Positions 1 through 5,397 of a stretch of 5,397 nt of DNA are shown here, piece by piece. A program made the position numbers and the translations under genes. The notes under the pieces were generated by a model that worked only from the letters and a program-made list of their open reading frames with translations, had not been told where the DNA came from and made no database searches. Position 1 is the first letter of the stretch. Every line of letters begins with the position of its first letter. This DNA is from Flammeovirgaceae bacterium (GTDB taxonomy: Bacteria; Bacteroidota; Bacteroidia; Cytophagales; MED-G16): assembly GCA_002702205.1 (NCBI GenBank), contig NZYP01000011.1:17814-23210 (forward strand), in the 5' to 3' direction.

Positions 1-50
1 ATTCAGATGATTTAATTAATGATATAATTAGTTCCTTAGATTCAATTTAA
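1..50 (+). CDS. Possible C-terminal end of a convergent gene (partial)
   Basis: The frame beginning at position 3 is open from the window edge to a TAA at 48-50 and reads SDDLINDIISSLDSI. The stop lies directly against the asparagine synthetase stop codon at 51-53, giving a tail-to-tail arrangement with no gap, in keeping with the dense packing elsewhere here. The other two plus frames and the minus frames hit stops quickly. Fifteen open codons in AT-rich DNA can occur by chance, so support is weak. No function can be assigned from so short a tail. Confidence 0.35.
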   Translation, partial: SDDLINDIISSLDSI

Positions 51-1715
51 CTAATACGAATCCTTATGAACTTTTTTTATTGATCTACCAGAAGGGTCAA
101 TCATATTTTCAAATTCTTTATCCCACTTTAAAGCTTCCTCAGTGCTACAAGCAACAGACTTTGATGATGGAACACACTTAGCACAATCATCTCCAGGAAA
201 ATGTTTTTCAAAAATTTGTCTGAACAAATATTCTTCTTTTGATCTTGGAGTATTAACAGGAAATATTTCTTTTCTATTATCATATGATTTATCATCTATT
301 TGCTGGTTAGCATATTCTTTTAATGAATCTATCCAAGAGTATCCTACTCCATCAGAAAATTGTTCTTTCTGTCTCCATAGAACAGATTCAGGTATATATC
401 CTTTGAAAGCTTCTCTGAGAATATTTTTTTCAATTTTTTCATTATTTATCATCTTTTCAGATGGATTAATATTCATAGAGTAATCTAAGAATTCAACATC
501 AAGAAATGGAACTCTACCCTCTACACCCCATGCAGCAAGTGACTTATTTGCTCTTAAACAATCATATAAATGAAGTTTATTTATTTTCCTTAATGTCTCT
601 TCATGAAATTCCTTTGAGGATGGAGCCTTATGAAAGTACAAATAACCACCAAATATTTCATCTGCTCCTTCACCAGATAGAACCATCTTTATTCCCATAG
701 ATTTTATATATCTAGCCATTAAATACATTGGAGTAGATGCTCTAACTGTTGTCACGTCATAGGTTTCTAGATAATAGATAACATCTTCTAATGAATCCAA
801 GGCCTCCTGAATTGTGAAATGAATTTCATGATGAACTGTTTTAAGATGATCTGCTACCTTTCTAGCAGCAATTAAGTCTGGTGAATTTTTTAGTCCTACT
901 GCAAAAGAATGAACTCTTGGCCACCATGCCTCTTTTTTGTCAGCTGATTCAATTCTATTTTTAGAATATTTAGTAACAATTGAGGATATTATTGAAGAAT
1001 CCAAACCACCAGATAATAAAACACCAAATGGAACATCAGACATCATCTGACTCTTTACTGATTTTTCAAGAGAATCTCTTAAATCAGATGTAGATGAATG
1101 ATTTTTAACCTTATCAAAACTCATCCAATCTCTTTTATAGTATTTAACAGGATCTTTATCTTTTTCAGTCATGAAATGACCTGGGGGAAATTCTTTAATG
1201 TTTTCACAGAATCCAACAAGACATTTCATCTCTGAAGCAAAATATTTATTTCCGTTACTTCCCTCTCCCATGTAAAGAGGAATAACTCCAATAGGATCTC
1301 TTCCTACTAGAAAACTATTATTTTTTTTATCATAAAGAAAAAAAGCAAAAATACCATTGAGATGATTTAAAAGATCATTTTTAAGGTTCTCATAAAGTGG
1401 GATAATAACTTCACAATCAGACTCTGTTTTATAATCATATTTATATTTATTATCTCTTCTTATTAACTTATGATTATATATTTCACCATTAACTGCTAAT
1501 ATTAATTCTTCATTATTAGATAAAATTGGTTGTTTTCCTGATTTTACATCTACAATTGATAGACGTTCATGCGCAAGTATTGCGTTATCAGATGTGTATA
1601 TTCCTGACCAATCAGGTCCTCTATGTCGTACTTTTTTAGACATTGACAAGGACTTTGATCTCATATCCTTGTCTAATTTTATTTCTTTATTGTAAATTGC
1701 AACTATTCCACACAT
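51..1715 (-). CDS. asnB: Asparagine synthetase B, glutamine-hydrolysing
   Basis: Cytoplasmic enzyme converting aspartate, glutamine and ATP to asparagine, glutamate, AMP and PPi. The start is set at 1715, not the in-frame ATG at 1739, because class II amidotransferases need Cys2 as the N-terminal nucleophile and the protein then begins MCGIVAIYN. The resulting 554 aa equals the length I recall for E. coli AsnB, and most motifs match it. Glutaminase domain (about 1-200): RHRGPDWSG at 30-38, R51, N76-G77-E78 and D100. Synthetase domain (about 210-530): PP-loop SGGLDSS at 235-241, SGEGADE at 347-353, GRVPFLD at 400-406 and RQKEQFSDGVGYSW at 448-461. The C-terminal tail has three cysteines (511, 514, 523); E. 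coli AsnB shares the last two as I recall it. The gene is intact, divergent from ggt, and ends against a possible convergent gene. No Shine-Dalgarno motif is visible. Confidence 0.97.
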   Translation of the reverse strand: MCGIVAIYNKEIKLDKDMRSKSLSMSKKVRHRGPDWSGIYTSDNAILAHERLSIVDVKSGKQPILSNNEELILAVNGEIYNHKLIRRDNKYKYDYKTESDCEVIIPLYENLKNDLLNHLNGIFAFFLYDKKNNSFLVGRDPIGVIPLYMGEGSNGNKYFASEMKCLVGFCENIKEFPPGHFMTEKDKDPVKYYKRDWMSFDKVKNHSSTSDLRDSLEKSVKSQMMSDVPFGVLLSGGLDSSIISSIVTKYSKNRIESADKKEAWWPRVHSFAVGLKNSPDLIAARKVADHLKTVHHEIHFTIQEALDSLEDVIYYLETYDVTTVRASTPMYLMARYIKSMGIKMVLSGEGADEIFGGYLYFHKAPSSKEFHEETLRKINKLHLYDCLRANKSLAAWGVEGRVPFLDVEFLDYSMNINPSEKMINNEKIEKNILREAFKGYIPESVLWRQKEQFSDGVGYSWIDSLKEYANQQIDDKSYDNRKEIFPVNTPRSKEEYLFRQIFEKHFPGDDCAKCVPSSKSVACSTEEALKWDKEFENMIDPSGRSIKKVHKDSY

Positions 1716-1725
1716 AATAGAAATG
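1713..1725. other. Divergent start-codon junction of asnB and ggt (7-bp spacer)
   Basis: The asnB start codon (1713-1715, minus) and the ggt start codon (1723-1725, plus) are separated only by the 7 bases 1716-1722. Both starts are well supported: asnB by the required Cys2, ggt by a signal peptide that begins at once. Ribosome-binding and promoter signals for each gene must therefore lie inside the other gene's coding sequence, or the mRNAs are nearly leaderless. I see no Shine-Dalgarno motif on either side and no convincing Bacteroidota-type promoter. Confidence 0.8.
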
Positions 1726-3417
1726 CAATATAATTTCAAAAAATCACTTTTTCCTCTTTTGCTATTATCATTATTAATATCCTATTCGTGTAATAATGAC
1801 TCGAATTTTTATAATGGGATGGTCTCATCGGCACATCCTATAGCATCTAAAATTGGTTTAGACATACTCCAAAAAGGTGGAAATGCATTCGATGCTGCAG
1901 TTGCAGTTCATTTTGCTTTATCAGTCGTTTACCCTAATGCTGGCAATATTGGAGGTGGAGGATTTTTAGTTTATAGATTAAATGATGGAAAAATTGGTAC
2001 ACTTGATTTTAGAGAGAAAGCCCCAGAAAACTCTTTTAGGGACATGTATATTGACAATATTGAAGGTAAACTAAAGGTAGACGATAAGAGAAGTAAGATA
2101 GGTCATTTAGCATCTGGTGTTCCTGGCTCAGTTGATGGTATGGTTAAGATATATGAAAAATTTTCAACTTTAGAATGGAACGAACTATTAGATCCATCAA
2201 TAAAAGTTGCAAGAGATGGTTTCGAAGTAACTGAAAAACAGGCAAAAGGATTAAATAATGTAAGAGAGTCATTGTTATCTGCAAATGATCACGAGATTCC
2301 TTTCACAAAGGAAATAGAATGGAAGCTAGGAAATGTTTTAATTCAAGAAAATTTAGCTCAAACATTAGAAGAAATTAAAAAATCAAAGAGGGATGGTTTT
2401 TATAAAGGAAAGGTAGCAGAGCTTATTATTGATGAGATGGAGTCAGGCGGAGGAATTATAACGCAGACTGATTTAGATAATTATAGCTCAAAATGGAGAG
2501 ATCCAGTAATTGGATACTTTAAAAATCACAAAATTATATCGATGGGACCTCCATCAAGTGGTGGAATAGCCCTAGTCCAACTATTAAATGGCGCTGAACA
2601 ACTAGAAACTCAAAATTATTATCACAACTCACTAGAATATATAAATACTATTGCAGAAATAGAAAGTAGAGTTTATGCTGACAGGGCAACATACTTAGGT
2701 GATCCAGATTTTTTTAACGTACCTCAAAAATATTTATTGGATCAAAACTATTTATTAAGAAGATTTAGTGAGATAAAAAATAATATAAAAACACCGTCTT
2801 CAGAAGTTAAGGAAGGTTCGTTTGAAGGAAATGAATCCGATGAAACAACACATTTTTCTATAGTAGATAAATATGGAAATGCTGTTTCAGTAACAACAAC
2901 GATTAATGGAGGTTACGGATCTAAGGTTGTAGTAGAGGGTGCAGGTTTTCTTTTAAACAATGAAATGGATGATTTTAGTGTTAAACCTGGTTATCCAAAC
3001 ATGTTTGGATTAGTTGGTGGTGAAGCAAATTCAATAGAACCAAATAAAAGAATGTTGTCATCAATGACACCAACAATAATAGAGAAGGATGATAAATTAT
3101 TTATGGTTATTGGGACCCCTGGAGGATCAACAATTATTACTTCTGTTTTTCAGACTATCCTCAATGTAATTGATTATGGCATGGGTATGCAGGAGGCTGT
3201 AGATTCAAAAAAATTTCATCATCAGTGGCTGCCTGATGTTCTGGCTGTTGAAGAAAATACATTATCAGATAAATTAAGTAATGATCTAACACAGATAGGT
3301 CATAAGATTGTAAAAAGGTCATCATTAGGTAGAATGGACTGTATATTAGTAAAAGAAGATGGCTCCTTAGAAGGGGGTGCAGACAAAAGAGGCGATAATA
3401 TTGCTTTAGGATATTAA
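1723..3417 (+). CDS. ggt: Gamma-glutamyltransferase (glutathione hydrolase), probable envelope lipoprotein
   Basis: Cleaves gamma-glutamyl bonds of glutathione and related compounds, by hydrolysis or transfer to amino acids; family members act outside the inner membrane. The 564 aa are made as a proenzyme that cuts itself before Thr375, giving a large subunit (about 23-374) and a 190-aa small subunit, the usual size. By alignment to remembered E. coli GGT, the key residues are kept: R97 in DFREKAP (R114), T375 in ETTHFS (T391), T393 and N395 (T409, N411), D417 in NNEMDDF (D433), S446-S447 (S462-S463) and G467-G468 (G483-G484). The lid loop is present (about 422-433), with Phe428 where E. coli has Tyr444. 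The N-terminus has KK, a hydrophobic run and SYSC with Cys23; this lipobox is imperfect (Ser at -3, Tyr at -2), so cleavage as an ordinary secreted protein remains possible. Start fixed by the signal peptide. Confidence 0.96.
   Translation: MQYNFKKSLFPLLLLSLLISYSCNNDSNFYNGMVSSAHPIASKIGLDILQKGGNAFDAAVAVHFALSVVYPNAGNIGGGGFLVYRLNDGKIGTLDFREKAPENSFRDMYIDNIEGKLKVDDKRSKIGHLASGVPGSVDGMVKIYEKFSTLEWNELLDPSIKVARDGFEVTEKQAKGLNNVRESLLSANDHEIPFTKEIEWKLGNVLIQENLAQTLEEIKKSKRDGFYKGKVAELIIDEMESGGGIITQTDLDNYSSKWRDPVIGYFKNHKIISMGPPSSGGIALVQLLNGAEQLETQNYYHNSLEYINTIAEIESRVYADRATYLGDPDFFNVPQKYLLDQNYLLRRFSEIKNNIKTPSSEVKEGSFEGNESDETTHFSIVDKYGNAVSVTTTINGGYGSKVVVEGAGFLLNNEMDDFSVKPGYPNMFGLVGGEANSIEPNKRMLSSMTPTIIEKDDKLFMVIGTPGGSTIITSVFQTILNVIDYGMGMQEAVDSKKFHHQWLPDVLAVEENTLSDKLSNDLTQIGHKIVKRSSLGRMDCILVKEDGSLEGGADKRGDNIALGY
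2845..2847 (+). other. ggt: Catalytic and autoprocessing threonine codon of GGT (Thr375)
   Basis: This ACA codon encodes the first Thr of the TTHFS motif. In the GGT family this residue attacks the preceding peptide bond during maturation and then becomes the N-terminal nucleophile of the small subunit. Its spacing to Asp417, Ser446-Ser447 and Gly467-Gly468 equals the E. coli spacing (42, 71-72 and 92-93 residues), which supports an active enzyme. Confidence 0.9.
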
Positions 3418-3461
3418 ATTTATTATTATATTAAAATATTTTTTAGAAAAAATTTAAAAAA
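3418..3461 (+). other. Short AT-only spacer between ggt and the repeat lipoprotein
   Basis: Forty-four bases consisting almost only of A and T. A short A/T inverted repeat (3438-3453, T-run, AG, A-run) is present, but its stem has no G-C pairs, so it is not a credible intrinsic terminator. The bases before the ATG are A-rich without a Shine-Dalgarno motif, as is common in Bacteroidota. The short gap allows co-transcription with ggt, but nothing proves it. Confidence 0.5.
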
Positions 3462-4592
3462 ATGAAACTCTCAAACTTTTATTTAAACCTATTATTTTTA
3501 GCTCTATTATTTAAACTCTCAGGGTGTGATCCCGATGACCCTGTTTGCTGTGGACCGTCAGATCCTGCCTTACCAGGTCAAATTTATATTGCAGGAACAT
3601 ATTCAACAGGAGGAAAAGAATACGGAGCGTATTGGGTTGCAAATACCAATGGAACGTATGTGAGAGTAGATTTAGATGATGCAAGAGTTATTCACGATAT
3701 AAAAGTGCGAGATGGAATTGTATATGCTGTTGGAGAAACTACATGGGCAACTGGTGAACAAGACCCAGCAATATGGATTGATGGTGTTAAAACAGAATTA
3801 TATGCCCCTAATAATGATGAATCATGGGGAGGAGCTACTGCATTTGCTTTGGCTTTTGATGGAGACGATATATACATTTCTGGAAATTATGCATCTGAAA
3901 AAGCTAGTTTTGGAGGAGTTTCAAGTGCTTGCTATTGGATATTAAATGATGATAATCCACAAGGAAAACTTTATCCGCTTCAAAGTGGAGTAAGTTCTGA
4001 TGCCTACGGTATTGCAATTTTAAATGGTCAACCAATTTCCGTTGGTTGGTATCAAAAAGAGCATAAAATCATTCCTGCAAAATGGGTGGGAAATCAAAGA
4101 TCAAATCTTGATGGAAAAAATGACGGAGAAGCAATGGATATTGTTATTGATGGTAACGATTACTACATAAGTGGATGGACTGATAATAAAAGAGGTGCTA
4201 CACATTATTATCCTACTGTATGGAAGAACAATCAAAATTCTAGAAAAACTCTCAAGGAAGGTACACTAAGGAGATCTGAGGTATCTAGTAATGATAGGGA
4301 GGCCTACGCATCTGCAATTACCATAAAAAATGGAAATATTTATGCTACGGGTTATACATATTTTGATAATTCTGTAACATCAGCCAGCTATTGGACCATT
4401 AATTTTAGCGGAAATAATCTAAGCAATGAAATTATTGAATTTAATGGTGGAGAGATGAAAGATATAGTTATATCTGATAATGGAGATGTAATCACTGTTG
4501 GAGACGGAGAAGTATGGATAAACGGTGATAGTTTCCAAATTATAGAAAATGACTTTGTGGTATATCCTAATTCAGTTACGATATCCGAATAA
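3462..4592 (+). CDS. Predicted surface lipoprotein with seven-repeat beta-propeller-like domain
   Basis: I do not recognise a named family. The 376-aa product has a lipoprotein signal peptide: MKLSN, a hydrophobic stretch (7-19), then LSGC with Cys22. The mature start, CDPDDPVCC, carries acidic residues resembling the Bacteroidota signal that sends lipoproteins to the cell surface. From residue 40 to the end, the protein is seven degenerate repeats of about 43-59 aa. Each has an I-Y-x-[AS]-G-like strand (Gly45, 91, 141, 195, 238, 297, 347) followed by an x-[YVIK]-W strand (Trp58, 105, 159, 208, 254, 311, 352). Most are preceded by an A-x-x-I-x-[IF]-x-[DN]-G strand. This suggests a seven-bladed beta-propeller; the pattern loosely recalls HAF-type repeats. 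No catalytic motif is visible, so a binding or structural role is only a guess. It lies 44 bp after ggt on the same strand. Confidence 0.85.
   Translation: MKLSNFYLNLLFLALLFKLSGCDPDDPVCCGPSDPALPGQIYIAGTYSTGGKEYGAYWVANTNGTYVRVDLDDARVIHDIKVRDGIVYAVGETTWATGEQDPAIWIDGVKTELYAPNNDESWGGATAFALAFDGDDIYISGNYASEKASFGGVSSACYWILNDDNPQGKLYPLQSGVSSDAYGIAILNGQPISVGWYQKEHKIIPAKWVGNQRSNLDGKNDGEAMDIVIDGNDYYISGWTDNKRGATHYYPTVWKNNQNSRKTLKEGTLRRSEVSSNDREAYASAITIKNGNIYATGYTYFDNSVTSASYWTINFSGNNLSNEIIEFNGGEMKDIVISDNGDVITVGDGEVWINGDSFQIIENDFVVYPNSVTISE
3579..4589 (+). repeat. Seven degenerate protein repeats (propeller blades) within the lipoprotein
   Basis: Approximate blade limits in residues are 40-71, 74-115, 123-174, 179-218, 222-267, 280-328 and 329-362. 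The anchor motifs are IYIAG (41), VYAVG (87), IYISG (137), PISVG (191), YYISG (234), IYATG (293) and VITVG (343). The first repeat lacks the leading A-x-x-I-x-I strand found in the other six. The C-terminal YPNSVTISE (368-376) resembles that missing strand and could close the ring. The DNA of the repeats has diverged, so this is an old duplication, not a fresh tandem repeat. Confidence 0.7.
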
Positions 4593-4654
4593 TACCAAGT
4601 TAAAATTTCTTAATCATAATATTTCATAAAAGCTATTTTTAAATATTTATGTCG

Positions 4655-4660
4655 TATAAT
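4655..4660 (+). promoter_or_regulatory. TATAAT hexamer just upstream of the small lipoprotein
   Basis: A perfect TATAAT lies 8 bases before the ATG at 4669, in the 76-bp spacer 4593-4668. If used as a -10 box, transcription would start at or next to the ATG, giving a leaderless message. No matching -35 element is clear, it does not fit the Bacteroidota consensus TAnnTTTG, and such hexamers arise by chance in AT-rich DNA. The rest of the spacer shows no terminator or RNA gene. Confidence 0.2.
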
Positions 4661-4668
4661 TACAAATA

Positions 4669-5112
4669 ATGAAATATAACTTAATAATTTTTACATTATC
4701 TCTAATTCTTTTCACAGGATGTAGTGATGAAGAAGAATCTTTATCTAATACTTTCCACTCTACTCATGCTGGTTCAGTTTGGGTGGATACTAATAATTAT
4801 TGGTACAGAATAAATATAGATAGCGAGGATGATTATTGGGATGGGAAGTGCACAAGATATCCTTTTGGTAATGGAACATTTAATTCTAGTCAGGAAGGTA
4901 TTCAATATACTCAAACACTACTTACAAATGAAGCTAATTTTCTCTCATATCAAATAGAATATATTGGAGAGTCTTCTCTACCAGATGGTACTTACACGAT
5001 GTCTGTTAATTCAACAGGAACAAAATTAACAGTTAAACCGACAAATAATAATTCATTTGTTTTTACTAAAGTTACGGATTCTTTTCCTGGAACTGATTGC
5101 AAGCCTAATTAA
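4669..5112 (+). CDS. Small predicted surface lipoprotein, function unknown
   Basis: I do not recognise the family. The 147-aa product starts with MKYN, a hydrophobic segment (5-15) and the lipobox FTGC with Cys18. The mature start CSDEEES carries four acidic residues in a row, a strong match to the type of export signal that places Bacteroidota lipoproteins on the outer surface. The mature part has two more cysteines, Cys61 and Cys144, which could form a disulfide. It alternates short polar and aromatic strands (for example GSVWVD at 35, YWYRINI at 44, YTMSV at 109, KLTVKP at 119, FVFTKV at 130), suggesting a small all-beta, possibly lipocalin-like barrel; this is inferred from pattern only. 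It follows the repeat lipoprotein on the same strand after 76 bp, and its end overlaps the convergent OmpA-domain gene by 8 bp. Confidence 0.85.
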   Translation: MKYNLIIFTLSLILFTGCSDEEESLSNTFHSTHAGSVWVDTNNYWYRINIDSEDDYWDGKCTRYPFGNGTFNSSQEGIQYTQTLLTNEANFLSYQIEYIGESSLPDGTYTMSVNSTGTKLTVKPTNNNSFVFTKVTDSFPGTDCKPN

Positions 5113-5397
5113 CAAATAACTCAACTCTCCTGTTTAGTTTCCGTGATTCTTCAGAATCATTATTAAACCTAGGTTTAGTTGGTCCAAGACCCTTAACTTT
5201 TATCTGACTTTTCTTAATTCCGTTTATTACTAAAAAATTTTTAATAACCTCTGACCTTTCCCTTGACAATTTGATATTAGACCTAAAGTCACCTCTATTA
5301 TCTGTATGTCCTTCTATTGTTATTTGAATATCAGAATTTGATCTAAAAAGGTGTAACAAATCATTTAAATAAGGAAGAGATTCGTCTTCTAAATCTG
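5105..5397 (-). CDS. OmpA-family C-terminal peptidoglycan-binding domain protein (5' end outside window)
   Basis: The reading frame is open from the right edge of the window to a TAG at 5105-5107, so only the last 96 residues are visible; the TTG at 5357-5359 is an internal Leu codon, not a start. The sequence reads LEDESLPYLND, then ITIEGHTDNRGDF, KLSRERSEVIKNFL, GIKKSQI, GLGPTKP and ends with RKLNRRVELFVN, which is the full C-terminal part of an OmpA/MotB-like domain. These domains bind diaminopimelate in peptidoglycan and tether envelope proteins to the cell wall. The ligand-contacting Asp of GHTD and the Arg of LSRER, 15 residues later, are both kept. The N-terminal part, which would show whether it is a porin, a lipoprotein or a TPR/WD40-OmpA fusion, is outside the window. 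Its stop overlaps the convergent small lipoprotein gene by 8 bp. Confidence 0.93.
   Translation of the reverse strand, partial: DLEDESLPYLNDLLHLFRSNSDIQITIEGHTDNRGDFRSNIKLSRERSEVIKNFLVINGIKKSQIKVKGLGPTKPRFNNDSEESRKLNRRVELFVN

Noticed and set aside
142..700. Plus-strand open frames of 113 and 64 codons opposite asnB.
   Set aside because: They lie antisense to a fully conserved gene and their translations show no recognisable domain.
1655..1681. TTG and TAATTTTA as a Bacteroidota-type promoter for ggt inside asnB.
   Set aside because: The second element has a mismatch, the spacing (16 bp) is short, and such strings are frequent in AT-rich DNA.
1716..1739. Upstream in-frame ATG extending asparagine synthetase by 8 residues.
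   Set aside because: The extension would bury the Cys that must be N-terminal for the glutaminase reaction and would overlap the ggt start.
51..3417. asnB and ggt as parts of one new glutamine/glutathione system.
   Set aside because: Both are widespread housekeeping-type enzymes in different compartments; adjacency alone does not show a joint pathway.
3438..3453. A/T inverted repeat after ggt as an intrinsic terminator.
   Set aside because: The stem has no G-C pairs and only a 2-base natural loop, so it would be unstable.
3692..3945. Open frames on both strands inside the repeat lipoprotein gene.
   Set aside because: They are shadows of the true frame, which has a signal peptide and a regular repeat pattern.
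5357..5359. TTG as the start of an 84-aa OmpA-domain protein.
   Set aside because: The frame continues open to the window edge with a sequence typical of the domain, so this Leu codon is internal and the gene is truncated by the window.

Overview
This is a compact, visibly AT-rich bacterial window, almost entirely coding. It most likely comes from a Bacteroidota (Flavobacteriia-like) genome. The clues are two predicted lipoproteins with acidic residues right after the lipidated cysteine (resembling the lipoprotein export signal of Bacteroidota), A-rich start regions without Shine-Dalgarno motifs, and a gamma-glutamyltransferase with a lipoprotein-like signal. This assignment is an inference; no rRNA or phylogenetic marker is present.

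Layout: positions 1-50 may hold the last codons of a plus-strand gene whose stop abuts the stop of the next gene. Positions 51-1715 (minus) encode a complete glutamine-hydrolysing asparagine synthetase B (554 aa). Only 7 bp separate its start codon from that of a divergent gamma-glutamyltransferase (1723-3417, plus, 564 aa), which has the full catalytic set. Downstream on the same strand are two unnamed lipoproteins. One, at 3462-4592, contains seven degenerate repeats that read as a circularly closed seven-bladed beta-propeller. The other, at 4669-5112, is a small lipoprotein with a strongly acidic export-type signal. Its last 8 bp overlap the end of a convergent OmpA-family peptidoglycan-binding domain gene (minus) that runs off the right edge.

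How the genes relate: AsnB (cytoplasmic, uses glutamine) and GGT (envelope, uses gamma-glutamyl compounds) both handle gamma-glutamyl/amide nitrogen, but they are divergently transcribed and nothing shows a shared pathway. GGT, the two lipoproteins and the OmpA-domain protein all belong to the cell envelope. I see no mobile element, CRISPR array, tRNA, rRNA or convincing riboswitch, and no clear sign of a new multi-gene system. The least explained items are the repeat lipoprotein, the small lipoprotein and the very tight divergent start junction.
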